From positions 434,001-498,000 of the forward strand of contig CAWCWP010000002.1 in assembly GCA_963799315.1 (NCBI GenBank): a stretch of 64,000 bases of DNA, in the 5' to 3' direction. The number at the start of each line of letters is the position of its first letter. Positions within the stretch are counted from its first letter, which is position 1. A program made the position numbers and the translations under genes. Source of the stretch: Parerythrobacter_A sp963799315 (lineage in GTDB: Bacteria; Pseudomonadota; Alphaproteobacteria; Sphingomonadales; Sphingomonadaceae). Shown one piece after another: positions 16,686 through 26,601 of this stretch. The notes under the pieces are model-generated. The model had not been told where the DNA came from and did not search any database. It saw only the letters and a program-made list of their open reading frames with translations.

Positions 16686-19319
16686 TTAAGCGTCGGTTTC
16701 CGCAGTTTCCTTCTGCGCCAGCCGATGCAGGTCGTAGAGCGTATCGAGCGCCTCGCGCGGGCTGAGCGTGTCGAGATCGAGCGCGGCTATCGTTTCGCGC
16801 AGGGTGTCGGTGACAGGCGGTGCGGTCTCCTGCATCGCGGCAAACAGCGGCAGGTCGCCAAGTCCCGCTGCCAGCCCGCCGGTTTCCTCGCGCCCCTTTT
16901 CCAGCGTGTCGAGCACCGACCGCGCCCGGTCCAGCACCGGCTGCGGCACGCCGGCCAGCCGCGCCACGGCCAGCCCGTAGCTGCGGTCCGCCGGTCCCTG
17001 CGCCAGCTCGTGCAGCAGCACCAGATCGCCCTTCCATTCCCGCGCGCGGACATGGTGCAGCGACAGGGCCTCGCAGCTTTCGCCGAGCCGCGCGAGTTCG
17101 TGATAATGCGTGGCGAACAGGCATCGGCAGGCACGTTCGTGCACCGCCTCCACCACCGCCCAGGCCAGCGCCAGCCCGTCATAGGTCGAGGTGCCGCGCC
17201 CGACCTCGTCCAGGATCACGAAGCTACGCGGGGTGGCTTGTGCAAGGATCGCGGCGGTTTCCACCATTTCGACCATGAAGGTGCTGCGCCCCCGCGCCAG
17301 ATCGTCCGACGCGCCGACGCGGCTGAACAGGCGGTCGACCAGACCGATGCGGGCGCGGCGTCGCGGGCACGTAGCCGCCCGCCTGCGCCATCAGCACGAT
17401 CAGCGCGTTCTGGCGCAGGAAAGTGGATTTGCCGCCCATGTTCGGCCCGCCGATCAGCCACAGGCGGATGCTTTCTGGGTTCGGTCCTGCGGCAGAAAGC
17501 GCGCAGTCGTTGGCTACGAAGCGCGCGCCGTCCTTTTCCAGAGCAGCTTCGACCACCGGATGCCGCCCACCTTCAATCGCCAAGCAGGGTTCGTCCTCGA
17601 TGGCAGGGCGACACCAGCCGGCCTCGGCTGCGCGCTCCGCCTGCCCTGCGCTCACATCGATGCGCGCCAGCGCAGCGGCAGTGGCGGCGATGGCCACGCG
17701 GCATTCGGACACATCGCGTCACGAGCGCTTCGAAATGCTCTTCTTCCAGCGCCAGCGCCCGTCCGCCCGCTTCGCCGATGCGGCCTGCTTCCTCGTGCAG
17801 TCCCAGCGAGTTGAACCGCACCGCGCCCTTCATCGTCTGGCGGTGGGTGAAGCCGCTATCCAGCCGCCATCAGCGCATCGCCGTGGCGCGCGGGCACCTC
17901 GATGAAATAGCCGAGCACGCCGTTATGCTTGATCTTCAGCGCGGCGATGCCGGTGTCTTCGCGATAGCGTGCCTCCAGCGCGGCGATGGCGCGTTTGGCA
18001 TTGCCCGATGTTTCGCGCAAAGCGTCGAGCGCCGCATCGTATCCCGCCGCGACGAAGCCGCCGCGCTGGCGCTCGGTTGCGGGCGAGGCGACCAGCGCCC
18101 GGTCCAGCCGGTCGGTCAGCGCGCCGTGGCCGGAGAGGGCGGGCAATAGGGTTTCCAGCAGCGCGGGGCGTTCCGGCTGGTTGGACAGCCGCTCGCCGAT
18201 GCTGCGCGCCTCGTCCAGCCCGTCGCGCACCTGCCCCAGATCGCGCGGACTGCCGCGTCCGGCCACAATCCGGCCCAGCGCGCGCCCGATATCGGGCAGC
18301 TGGCGCAGCGCATCACGTATATCGCCGCGCAGCAGCGCATCGTCATGCAGCCATTGCACCAGATCGAGCCGCGCGAGAATGGCAGGCCGGTCGCATAGTG
18401 GCGCGGACACGTCCTCCGCCAGCAGCCGTGCGCCCGCGCCGGTCGAGCAGCGGTCGATGGTGGCCAGCAGGCTGCCATTGCGCGCGCCGTTGGCACTCGT
18501 GATTTCCAGGCTTGAGCGCGTGGCCGCGTCCATCGCCAGATGCGTGCCCGATGCGCGCGCGACGGGTGGCAGCAGCAGCGGCAGCGTACCGCGCCCGACA
18601 TGGTCGAGATAGCCAATCAGCCCGCCCGCTGCTGCCAGCATCGCGCGGTCGAACTGGCCGAACCCGTCGAGCGTCTTCACCCCATGTAGTGCACACAGCC
18701 GTTCCTGCCCGCGCTCGCTTTTGAAATCGACGGGTGCGTGTTCGATGGCGTCATCTACCGGCATTTCCGCGCCGACCGGCACCACCGTTTCGCTTGCACC
18801 GATACGGCCCAGTGCGGCGGGCAGCGCGTCGGGCGTCACGCTTTCCAGCTCCATCCGCCCGGTGGAAATATCGCAGGTCGCCAGCCCGAACGCGCCGCGC
18901 ACGTCGCATACCACCACCAGCACATTGGCCGCGCGCGGTTCCAGCAGCGCTTCCTCGGTCAGCGTGCCAGCCGTCACGAGCCGCACGATGTCGCGCTTCA
19001 CCAGCGCCTTGGACCCGCCGCGCGCTTTGGCTTCGGCGGGGGTTTCCACCTGTTCGGCAATCGCGACGCGGCATCCGCCCCGGATCAGGCGCGCGAGGTA
19101 GCTTTCCGCCGAATGCACCGGCACGCCGCACATCGGCACCGGTTCGCCATCGTGCTCGCCCCGCGTGGTCAGCGCGATATCGAGAATGGCGGCGGCCCGG
19201 CGCGCGTCCTCGAAGAACAGTTCGAAGAAATCGCCCATGCGATAGAACAGCAGCGCGCCGTCGGCCTGCGCCTTCAGCATGTGATACTGCACCATCATCG
19301 GGGTGGATTTGCCCGCCAT
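16686..19319 (-). CDS. mutS: DNA mismatch repair ATPase MutS, three frameshifts
   Basis: MutS recognises mismatches and starts methyl-directed repair. The reading begins with MAGKSTPMMVQYHMLKAQAD and includes FYRMGDFFELFFEDA (mismatch-binding Phe-x-Glu), the connector, the core and the lever helices, the Walker A region GGPNMGGKSTFLRQ, FMVEMVETAAILAQA, the Walker B region FVILDEVGRGTSTYDGLA and the ATHYHELA motif. Three single extra bases break it: near 17865 (before DSGFTHRQTMKG), near 17716 (before DVSECRVAI) and near 17360 (before RRARIGLVDRLFSRVG). Correcting them gives one protein of about 877 residues with all domains. Three inactivating mutations in one mutator gene would be remarkable, but similar breaks in essential genes here argue for sequence error. 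Confidence 0.92.
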
Positions 19320-19435
19320 GCCTGGCGGTAAAGACGCAGTGCGCCGATTCGGGAAGGGCGGGCGCGCGCCTTTCCCCTATCCGGAACGCCTGCCCATCGC
19401 TACGCCTTGCGCCAACAGCGAAGAGGAATGCGCCC

Positions 19436-21763
19436 GTGAGCGAAGAAACGAAGACCCCCTCGCACGACGGCCCCACCGACACCGCAGCGGGTGCCGAGCC
19501 GAGCGAAGCGCCCCGTCCCGGCAGCTTCACCACGCGCGAGGCGCTGTTCTATCACGAGACGATCCGGCCCGGTAAGATCGAGATCATCGCGTCGAAACCG
19601 ATGGCGACGCAGCGGGACCTCAGCCTTGCCTACAGCCCCGGCGTGGCCGCGCCGGTGGAGGCGATTGCCGCCGATCCCGCCAATGCCGCGCGCTACACCG
19701 CCCGCTCCAACCTCGTCGCGGTCATCTCCAACGGCACCGCCATCCTCGGTCTCGGCAATCTGGGCGCGCTGGCCTCCAAGCCGGTGATGGAAGGCAAGGC
19801 GGTACTGTTCAAACGGTTCGCCGATGTCGATTCCATCGATATCGAGCTGGACACCGAAGACCCCGACAAGTTCATCGAGGCGGTTGCGCTGATGGAGCCC
19901 AGCTTCGGCGGGATCAACCTGGAAGATATCAAGGCGCCCGAATGCTTCATCATCGAGCAAGCTCTGCGCGAGCGCATGAACATCCCGATCATGCATGACG
20001 ACCAGCATGGCACCGCGATCATTACCGCCGCCGGACTGATGAATGCCTGCCACCTGACGGGCCGCGAGCTGAAGGACGCCAAAGTCGTCGTCGTGGGGGC
20101 AGGGGCCGCCGCCATTGCCTGCACCGAATTGCTGAAAGCCAGCGGCGTGCGCCATGAGAACGTGGTCATGTTCGACCGCGACGGCCCGATCACGCGCGAC
20201 CGCCCCGACCTCGACCAGTGGCGCAGCGCGCATGCCATCGATACCGGCGTGACCTCCATCGAAGAGGCGCTGGTCGGCGCGGACATCTTCCTAGGCCTCA
20301 GCGCGGCGGGCGCTTTGAAACCCGAATGGATCGGCGCGATGGCGCCGAAGCCCATCATCTTTGCGATGGCCAACCCGGTGCCCGAAATCATGCCTGATGT
20401 TGCCAAGGCCGCGCGGCCCGATGCGATCATCGCCACCGGACGCAGCGATTTCCCCAACCAGGTCAATAATGTGCTGGGCTTCCCCTTCATCTTCCGCGGC
20501 GCGCTGGACGTGCAGGCGACCGGCATCAACGAGGAAATGAAGATCGCCGCCGCCGCCGCCATCGCGCAACTGGCGCGCGAGCGGGTGCCCGAAGAAGTCG
20601 CGGCAGCCTACGGCAAGAACCACAAGTTCGGCGACGATTACATCATTCCCGCCCCGTTCGATCCGCGCCTGATCGAGATCGTCTCCAGCGCCGTGGCGCA
20701 GGCCGCGATGGACTCCGGTGTCGCGCTGGCGCCGATTGTCGACATGGAAGCCTATCGCCTGTCGCTGAAGGCTCGGTTGAACCCGACCACCTCGGTACTG
20801 ACCGGCGTGTACGAGCAGGCCAAGGCCAGCCCCAAGCGCATGGTCTTTGCCGAAGCGGAGGAGGACGTGGTGCTGCGCGCCGCCATCCAGTATCGCGATT
20901 TCGGTTATGGCACGCCGGTGCTGGTCGGCCGCACCAAGGCGGTGGCGAACAAGTTGCACGAGCTGGGCGTGTCCGATCCGGGCAGCTTCGAGATCCAGAA
21001 CTCGAACGACAGCGAACATGTCCCCGGCATGGTCAAGTACCTGTACGAAAAGCTGCAACGGCGCGGCTATACCGAGCGCGACGTGCGCCGCATGGTGAAC
21101 CAGGAACGCAACGTGTTCTCCGCCCTGCTGGTGGCGCTGGGACATGGCGATGCGATGATATCGGGCCTCACCCGCACCTTCGCGCAGACCGCGCGCGAGG
21201 TGAACCGGGTGCTCGATCCCAAGCCGGGCGCGGTGCCGTTCGGCATTCACATGATGATCGGCAAGAACCACACGACTTTCTTGGCCGACACTACCATCAA
21301 CGAACGCCCCGAAGCGGTGCAGATCGCCCATATTGCCCGCGAGACGGCGGCTGTGGCCCGGCGCATGGGCCACGAGCCGCGCGTGGCGTTCCTGTCCTAT
21401 TCCACCTTCGGCAATCCGAGCGGGCAATGGCTGGCCAAGATCCGCGAGGCGGTGGCGCTGCTGGATGCGGAGAAGCCGGACTTCGAATATGAAGGCGAGA
21501 TGGCGCCCGACGCCGCGCTTAACCCGGCGGTGATGTCGCTCTATCCGTTCAGCCGGCTGAGCGGACCGGCCAATGTGCTGATCATGCCCGGCCTGCAATC
21601 CGCGAACCTCAGCGCCAAGCTGCTGCGCGAACTGGCGGGCAACGCCACCATCGGTCCGATGCTGATCGGCATGGAAAAGCCGGTGCAGATCGCACCGATG
21701 ACCGCGACCGCACCCGATGTGCTGACGCTGGCGGTGCTGGCGGCGGCGGGGGTCGTGGGGTGA
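19436..21763 (+). CDS. maeB: NADP-dependent malic enzyme with phosphotransacetylase-like domain
   Basis: MaeB decarboxylates malate to pyruvate with NADP+. The 775-residue protein has the malic domain (residues about 35-190: EALFYHETIRPGKIEI, DLSLAYSPGVAAPVEAI, MHDDQHGTAIITAAGL), an NAD-binding domain (VVVVGAGAAAIACTELL, ATGRSDFPNQVNNVLGF) and a C-terminal domain resembling phosphate acetyltransferase (about 450-775), which in this family is regulatory and binds acetyl-CoA. I chose GTG 19436, preceded by GAAGAGGAA, giving a short acidic N-terminal extension. The frame is intact over 2.3 kb. It is divergent from mutS with about 115 bases between. Confidence 0.94.
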   Translation: MSEETKTPSHDGPTDTAAGAEPSEAPRPGSFTTREALFYHETIRPGKIEIIASKPMATQRDLSLAYSPGVAAPVEAIAADPANAARYTARSNLVAVISNGTAILGLGNLGALASKPVMEGKAVLFKRFADVDSIDIELDTEDPDKFIEAVALMEPSFGGINLEDIKAPECFIIEQALRERMNIPIMHDDQHGTAIITAAGLMNACHLTGRELKDAKVVVVGAGAAAIACTELLKASGVRHENVVMFDRDGPITRDRPDLDQWRSAHAIDTGVTSIEEALVGADIFLGLSAAGALKPEWIGAMAPKPIIFAMANPVPEIMPDVAKAARPDAIIATGRSDFPNQVNNVLGFPFIFRGALDVQATGINEEMKIAAAAAIAQLARERVPEEVAAAYGKNHKFGDDYIIPAPFDPRLIEIVSSAVAQAAMDSGVALAPIVDMEAYRLSLKARLNPTTSVLTGVYEQAKASPKRMVFAEAEEDVVLRAAIQYRDFGYGTPVLVGRTKAVANKLHELGVSDPGSFEIQNSNDSEHVPGMVKYLYEKLQRRGYTERDVRRMVNQERNVFSALLVALGHGDAMISGLTRTFAQTAREVNRVLDPKPGAVPFGIHMMIGKNHTTFLADTTINERPEAVQIAHIARETAAVARRMGHEPRVAFLSYSTFGNPSGQWLAKIREAVALLDAEKPDFEYEGEMAPDAALNPAVMSLYPFSRLSGPANVLIMPGLQSANLSAKLLRELAGNATIGPMLIGMEKPVQIAPMTATAPDVLTLAVLAAAGVVG

Positions 21764-21820
21764 GGGTTTCTGCTCGCTGACATTCGGTGTTGGGTGCGCT
21801 CCGGACATCCGTCCTGCGCT

Positions 21821-21905
21821 TGCTGTGCCATCCCGCTCCCCCTCCCGACCACCCACGGGATTATACTAATCGGGTGGTCGGGAAGGGGAGCGGGATGGCA
21901 CAGCA
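21821..21905. repeat. Long palindrome, family 1 copy A
   Basis: Left arm 21821-21854 and right arm 21872-21905 are complementary at 33 of 34 positions, separated by a 17-base loop that contains GGGATTATACTAAT. The copy starts about 60 bases after the maeB stop and is followed by GCGTTAGCGAG, a flank shared with the copy at 27536. Three further copies or near-copies lie at 27536-27620, 29398-29482 and 34252-34330. It fills most of the 21764-22139 gap together with the second repeat and a terminator. Confidence 0.88.
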
Positions 21906-21933
21906 CCCTGCGTTAGCGAGAACACAAAACTCC

Positions 21934-22018
21934 CGTCATTGCGAGCGTAGCGCGGCAATCCAGAGCGTATCGCACAACGTTCTGGATTGCTTCACGGCTT
22001 CGCCGCTTCGCAATGACG
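21934..22018. repeat. CATTGCGAG-type palindromic repeat, family 2
   Basis: The element runs from CGTCATTGCGAGCG to CGCAATGACG and contains an inner inverted repeat, GCAATCCAGAG against TCTGGATTGC. Related copies are at 27670-27754 and 60552-60644. It is of the kind of short palindromic repeat known from rickettsias and sphingomonads. It lies directly after family 1 copy A, as the copy at 27670 does after copy B. Confidence 0.85.
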
Positions 22019-22086
22019 AATTGGCTATCTGCGTCTTCTGCGCGAACCCACATTAACTCCGGCGGGCGCACCCGACGCAGGCGCAC

Positions 22087-22119
22087 AAAAAAGGCGGACC
22101 TCGCGGCCCGCCCTCTTTT
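22087..22119 (-). terminator. Probable rho-independent terminator of the DUF892 gene
   Basis: Read on the minus strand, GGGCGGGCC-GCGA-GGTCCGCC forms a stem followed by a run of six T. It begins about 20 bases after the stop of the gene at 22140-22634. The A-tract on the other side means it could also work weakly in the opposite direction. Confidence 0.7.
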
Positions 22120-22139
22120 GTTCAAGCTGATGCGCTGAC

Positions 22140-22634
22140 TTACGCAGCGGCCTTGTTGACTTCGCCCGTGGCGATTTCGGTCATTTCGCGGTCGCCGCCA
22201 TAGGTGTTGTCGAGGCATTCCTGCAGCACCTTTTCGTCGTCCTTGAGGCCGAGGCGCTTGGAGAATGCGACGAGGCAGCCATAACCGGCAATCCCGTAAT
22301 GCGTCATGCGCTGATACTGCGTGATGATCGAAGCATCGCGCACATCGTCATCGCCGAAGTCTGCTTCCAGCGTATGCGCCTTGGCTTCTTTCACCAAGCC
22401 TTCCATGCCCTTGCAAAACTCGCCGGACGGCTTTTCGCCGTGGCCTTCGATGAGCTTGGCCAGATTGTCCATGCCGGTCTGGATGCCTTCGACGCCGTTC
22501 TTTAGCGCAGTCTTCAGACGCTCGTTCTTGGCGGCCTCGTGCAGCTTCTTGGTGACGGCCAGCGACTGCTTGTCGGCGCTGTAGATGTCCTGCATCTGGT
22601 CGATGTAGAGGTCTTTCAGATTGTCCATGCTCAT
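22140..22634 (-). CDS. Ferritin-like DUF892 (YciE/YciF) protein
   Basis: The 164-residue protein belongs to the DUF892 family (YciE/YciF), four-helix ferritin-like proteins induced by stress in several bacteria. It shows NLKDLYIDQMQDIYSADKQ, a helix with conserved Glu/Asp and Tyr, LAVTKKLHEAAKNERLKTAL, IITQYQRMTHYGIAGYG and the C-terminal LDNTYGGDREMTEIA. It may bind a di-iron centre, but I did not check all ligands. The start at 22634 (MSMDNLKDL) follows AAGGAGATACGCCCC. The frame is intact and a terminator follows. It is a single-gene unit. Confidence 0.85.
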   Translation of the reverse strand: MSMDNLKDLYIDQMQDIYSADKQSLAVTKKLHEAAKNERLKTALKNGVEGIQTGMDNLAKLIEGHGEKPSGEFCKGMEGLVKEAKAHTLEADFGDDDVRDASIITQYQRMTHYGIAGYGCLVAFSKRLGLKDDEKVLQECLDNTYGGDREMTEIATGEVNKAAA

Positions 22635-22705
22635 GGGGCGTATCTCCTTGGTATGTCTTGGTTTGGTTTCGCTTGCGCGCTCATAACCACAGCGCCCCAG
22701 CCGCC

Positions 22706-23420
22706 TTATCGTTCCAGCAATTCGCGCTTGCGATAGCGGAAATACCACACTTCGTGGCCCCGCTCGCGCGCCTTGGCTTCATAGCGCGTTTCGCTCCAGC
22801 CGCCGGGCCGCTTCTCCCAACTGTTGCGGCTTTCGGTCAGCCATTCCAGCTGGTCGGCATGGCGCTGCATCACCATCATCGCATGGCGCAGATAGACGGG
22901 ATGGTCGGTGCCGAAGCGGAACTCGCCGCCCGGTTTCAGCTTGTCTCGCGATCAGCGCCACGGGGCCGTCGTTCATCATGCGCCGCTTGGCATGGCGCGC
23001 CTTGGGCCAGGGGTCGGGGTGGAGCAGGTAGACAAAGCCGAGCGCGCCGTCGGGAATGCGCGCCAGCACCTCCAGCGCATCGCCGTGATGCAGGCGGATA
23101 TTGGGCAGCCGCCGCTCCTCGATATGCACCAGCGCGGCGGCGACGCCGTTGAGGAAGGGTTCCGCACCGATAAAGCCGTGATCGGGCAGCATGTCCGCCC
23201 GGTCCGCCATATGCTCGCCCGACCCGAACCCGATCTCGAAATGCAGCGGGCGGTCACTGCCGAACAGATTGTCCGCTGTCACCGCGCCGTCTTCCGGCAC
23301 CGCGATCTGCGGCAACAGTTCCTCGACCAGCTTCTGCTGCCCGCCACGCAGGGGCTTGCCGATGCTGCGGCCATAGAGCCGGTTGAGCGTGGTGGGATCG
23401 CCGGGTTTGAAGGCTGTCAT
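22706..23420 (-). CDS. trmB: tRNA (guanine-N7)-methyltransferase TrmB, frameshifted
   Basis: TrmB makes m7G46 in tRNA with SAM as methyl donor. The protein shows LNRLYGRSIGKPLRGGQQ, LHFEIGFGSGEHMADRA (SAM-binding glycine-rich loop), IGAEPFLNGVAAAL, and FVYLLHPDPWPKARHAKRR, the family signature. The frame breaks near 22950: dropping one base gives ALIADKLKPGGEFRFGTDHP and continues through MQRHADQLEWLTESRNSWEK to the stop at 22706. Corrected length is about 237 residues. Here it is not beside metK, although that pairing is common elsewhere. Confidence 0.92.
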
Positions 23421-23579
23421 GGGCGGGGCCGTTAGCAGATTGTGTGGCGCGGGTGGAAGGGGCGGTGGAAGGGGTGCATAGTGCCGTCCGATGGCAGCTA
23501 TCGACCCGATGGCGGCCATTCGCAAAAGGCGAAGCAAGCGGCATGCTTAACGGTGCCGGTGCAGCCACCGGATAGGAAC

Positions 23580-24164
23580 ATGAAGACCATCCCGACTTCG
23601 CGCGCGCTTCTCTGGCTGGGTCTGGCACTGCCCGGCCTGTGGATGCTGTATCGCTGGACGACCAGCCCTGATGTCTACGGCTATGGTCACATCATCGCCG
23701 ATAGCGGGGACTGGGCGGCATGGCTGCTGATGCTGACACTTGTCGTCACGCCGCTTCGCCTGCTGTTTCCGAAGCGCGGCTGGGTGATCTGGCTGATGCG
23801 CCGCCGCCGCGATTTCGGTGTGGCCAGCTTCGCCTATGCAGCCGGCCACACCATCATCTATCTGGCCGACAAGGCGTCTTTCGATGCCATTCTTGCCGAT
23901 ATGATGTCCGCCGAATACCTGACCGGCTGGCTCGCCTTCGCCCTGTTCGTGCCGCTTGCCGTGACATCCAACGATATCGCCGTGCGCGCGCTCAAACGGT
24001 CATGGAAACGCCTGCACCGGCTGGTTTATCCGGCGGCGATCCTGACTTTCGTGCATTGGGTGCTGACGGCCTACGATCCGACGACGGCCATCATCCATAT
24101 CGTGGTGCTGGCCGTCATCGAACTCGGCAGGGTTTGGCTACAGCAGCGTCACAGGGTGACGTAG
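23580..24164 (+). CDS. MsrQ/YedZ-like haem-binding membrane protein
   Basis: The 194-residue protein has about six membrane helices and the ferric-reductase-like pattern of MsrQ (YedZ), the haem-binding membrane subunit that passes electrons to the periplasmic methionine-sulfoxide reductase MsrP. Visible are SGDWAAWLLMLTLVVTPLR, FAYAAGHTIIYLADK (haem-ligand His), LFVPLAVTSNDIAVR and RLHRLVYPAAILTFVHWVL with two more histidines. No msrP gene is adjacent, so assignment within the family is open. The start at 23580 follows GATAGGAAC. Its 3' end overlaps the convergent gene by 16 bases. Confidence 0.78.
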   Translation: MKTIPTSRALLWLGLALPGLWMLYRWTTSPDVYGYGHIIADSGDWAAWLLMLTLVVTPLRLLFPKRGWVIWLMRRRRDFGVASFAYAAGHTIIYLADKASFDAILADMMSAEYLTGWLAFALFVPLAVTSNDIAVRALKRSWKRLHRLVYPAAILTFVHWVLTAYDPTTAIIHIVVLAVIELGRVWLQQRHRVT

Positions 24165-24665
24165 TTGCGGAAGCGCGCGACTTCCGCCTCGTCGACATAT
24201 TTGCCGATCTCGCGGTCGAACTCGGCCATGTCGTCGTAGGGACGATATTCCTCGAATTCGTGCAGCATCTTGTCGGTCATGCCGGGGATCAGCTGCAGCT
24301 CTTCCTTCGTCGCGCTGTTCAGATTGACCGGCACGAAGACGCTGGCGAGGATACCGGTGGCCTGTTCCGGCGTCCCCGCAGCGAGCAGCGCGGCGTTCAG
24401 ATCGGTCACGCTGGCATAGGGCTGACCCGCGACAATCGCCGCGGCAAGCTCGGAAGACACGCCGTCCATGCCCGCCAGTTGCTCGGCGGTCGCCGTGTTG
24501 GCATCGAGTACGGCACCGGCGGCCATGCCGTTACGGCATCACCGCATCGCTGGCCGCCACGGTGTTTTCCGCGACAGGCTCGGCCGCATCGTCGGCACCT
24601 TGCGAACAGGCACCCAAAGCGAGGGCAGTGCCAGCCAGTGCGGTTACGAGAAACATTGTGCGCAT
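24149..24665 (-). CDS. Helix-hairpin-helix lipoprotein, frameshifted
   Basis: The gene starts at 24665 with a lipoprotein signal (LAGTALALGAC). The first reading ends at a TAA near 24530, and deleting one T there (ATGCCGTAACGG to ATGCCGAACGG) continues into VLDANTATAEQLAGMDGVS, the first of two ComEA-type helix-hairpin-helix repeats. The second is PVNLNSATKEELQLIPGMT. These repeats bind DNA non-specifically in ComEA proteins. Here a lipidated protein with two HhH copies could be an envelope DNA-binding or structural protein. Corrected length is about 171 residues. Function is inferred only. Confidence 0.72.
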
Positions 24666-24877
24666 GATAGAAACCTCTTTGTTGAACGACCGCAATAGCT
24701 CGCCCGATCCGGATTGCGAAGCCCCTACCGCTTTCTGAATTGGGGAGTTTTTTACGGTAACAGCTGCTTCACCAGCGTCCGCTGCACGCCATCGGCCACG
24801 GACAACAAGCCAGCTTGCGTCGGCGGATAATTTATGTAGTTCATAATCAAATGATATTAAACGGTTGGGGAAGAGTG

Positions 24878-25354
24878 ATGCGGTGGTCGGCAGGAATTTT
24901 GGCTATAATGATAACATGTCTAGCAGTCCCTGCTTCTGCGAAAGACTGGTATGTCCATGTGAACTGGCATGAGAATCAGGGTTGCGATAGGTTTATCACA
25001 GACAAGCCATTGCGTTTCAGCGGAAAAGCGAATTCACAATACCGACCTCGACCTGACAAGCTGATTTACCAGTATGCTTTTTGGCTTCACGAGAACCACA
25101 ATTCTTTGTTTACCGATGTCGCAAAACGCAGCGCCTTTGGTTCCGGATCCGGAGGCAGGCTGACCAGAGATACGCCCGAAGCTACGACAGAAGAACACAG
25201 AAACGGTGGCTATTTCGAAACGAACAGGGGTTGCCCCGGATCGGTTGTCATCTTGCCGACGGAAGGTTTTAAATACCGCACGCCGGAAGAAGGTCAGCAT
25301 TGGTCCGGAATTGGCAGCGAGAACTTCGACTTAATTCGGTCGCTGTTTCTTTAG
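24878..25354 (+). CDS. Small secreted protein in an A+T-rich patch, unknown
   Basis: The 158-residue protein has a signal peptide (WSAGILAIMITCLAVPASA, cleavage expected after ASA) and a mature part rich in aromatic and charged residues (WYVHVNWHENQGCDRF, YQYAFWLHENHNSLF). Two cysteines (NQGCDRF and NRGCPGS) may form a disulfide. I recognise no domain. Base composition from about 24700 to 25590 is visibly lower in G+C than the rest of the window, which suggests a gene acquired by transfer. A GGGGAAGAG precedes the ATG at 24878; an in-frame ATG at 24815 is less likely. The 24666-24877 region upstream shows no other gene. Confidence 0.65.
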   Translation: MRWSAGILAIMITCLAVPASAKDWYVHVNWHENQGCDRFITDKPLRFSGKANSQYRPRPDKLIYQYAFWLHENHNSLFTDVAKRSAFGSGSGGRLTRDTPEATTEEHRNGGYFETNRGCPGSVVILPTEGFKYRTPEEGQHWSGIGSENFDLIRSLFL

Positions 25355-25392
25355 ATAAGTATTTATATTGAGAATGATAGGTTTCGATATGG

Positions 25393-25440
25393 AACGATAA
25401 CGTGAACAGTTCGATTGATGAGAGCTGCCACGTTATCGTT
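25393..25440. repeat. Inverted repeat in an A+T-rich gap
   Basis: AACGATAACGTG (25393-25404) is exactly complementary to CACGTTATCGTT (25429-25440), with a 24-base loop. The flanks GATATGG and ATCTATATC extend the pairing imperfectly. It lies 40 bases after the secreted-protein stop, lacks a T-run, and could be an mRNA 3' structure or an operator. The rest of the 25355-25594 gap shows no gene. Confidence 0.7.
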
Positions 25441-25594
25441 ATCTATATCGTAGCAGACTGACAATACCTCAACGCTATTTGATATTATCCTAGTAATTGC
25501 CACCTGCTTGACAGTTCGCATGGCGGGAAAGTTACAGAAGTCCGAACCCGAAAGAGCGTAACTCTATAGCGTTTTCGGGACCGCAACACAGCAC

Positions 25595-26513
25595 TTACCG
25601 CGCCCAGCCGACCCCTTCGGCTTCTTCCTGCAAGCGGCGGATTTCGGCGATGTCGGCGGGTGGGGCGAGCCATTGGGGTTTGTTCTCGCGCGCCCATGCC
25701 AGCAGCTTCGGGTCGAACTCGTCGTGGCTTTCGACGCGGTGGTTCAGCAGGTGATAGATCACCTTGCCGCCGTCCTCCATGTCGGGCGCGAGGAAGGGGG
25801 GCGGGGCGCCGTAGCGTTGCCAGCTCATCTGGTGCGGTTCTTCCACCGATCCTTCGGGCTGGATGAAGAAGTCGTAATTCTCCCACGCCTCGTAGGTGCC
25901 GCCGCCGGGTAGCGGAAAGTCGAGGAACACCGCCGCCGTCACCGCCAGCGTGTTGCCCATCATCCGCGCCTGCATCCCCTCGGTGGACTTCATTTTGCGC
26001 ACCGCATCGCCGGTGCCCTGTTCGACATCGGCATAGATGCGGCTGCCCCACCGCTTTTGCTATCGCCCTCGTCGTAACGATAGGTGATGAGCTGGTACGG
26101 GTAGGCGATCGGTTCGACCGGGCGGCCTTTCCATTCGGTAAGGATTTCGTCGGTGTCGGGGTGAGTGTAGGCGTAGGTCTTGCGGGTCAGGTGCGTCACC
26201 GGTTCGCCCGCGGTGCCGGACCAGATTGCGCGGCTGCTGTCGAAACCGATCATGCCCGCCAGCTTCTTGCCCGACGGATATTCGTAAATGCCGCCTTCGG
26301 AGACCCAATGCACCGGCTCGCCCGTCCCGGCGCGGGCATCGACCCATTTGCGCAGAATTTCGGGTGCGGCCTCGCGCGCATCGGCGCGCGTGCTGGCGGG
26401 CGCGGCTTCGGCGTCCATGTCCTGCGCCACAGTCCGGGAGCAGTTGGGCGGGCGGACAGGGCAAGGCCCAAGGCCAGCCCCACGGCTGTCAGTGTGGAAA
26501 GGGCAATACGCAT
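25595..26513 (-). CDS. Exported DUF1838 family protein, frameshifted
   Basis: The protein starts with a signal peptide (RIALSTLTAVGLALGLALSA). It continues through EILRKWVDARAGTGEPVHW, IGFDSSRAIWSGTAGEPV, LTRKTYAYTHPDTDEIL, PYPYQLITYRYDEG and, at the C-terminus, AVFLDFPLPGGGTYEAWENY and SWQRYGAPPPFLAPD, the pattern of DUF1838 (unknown function). Two breaks, both fixed by adding one G to a G-run, lie near 26447 (just after the signal peptide) and near 26048 (before SRIYADVEQGTGDAVRKM). Corrected length is about 306 residues. The two missing bases in homopolymers look like sequencing deletions. Confidence 0.75.
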
Positions 26514-26601
26514 GGTCGTTTTCCTTCACCGCCGATGATGCGGTGCGGAGGACGATAGGACAAGGGTGTTGTCGCCGGAGAGGTCTTTGGGGAGGAAGCG
26601 C

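Noticed and set aside
16686..19319. Loss of mutS giving a natural mutator
   Set aside because: Three indels would be needed and essential genes in the window have the same kind of breaks, so consensus error is simpler.
20291..21856. 521-codon open frame on the minus strand opposite maeB
   Set aside because: Antisense to an intact malic enzyme and rich in His, Arg and Gly without family resemblance; a composition artefact.
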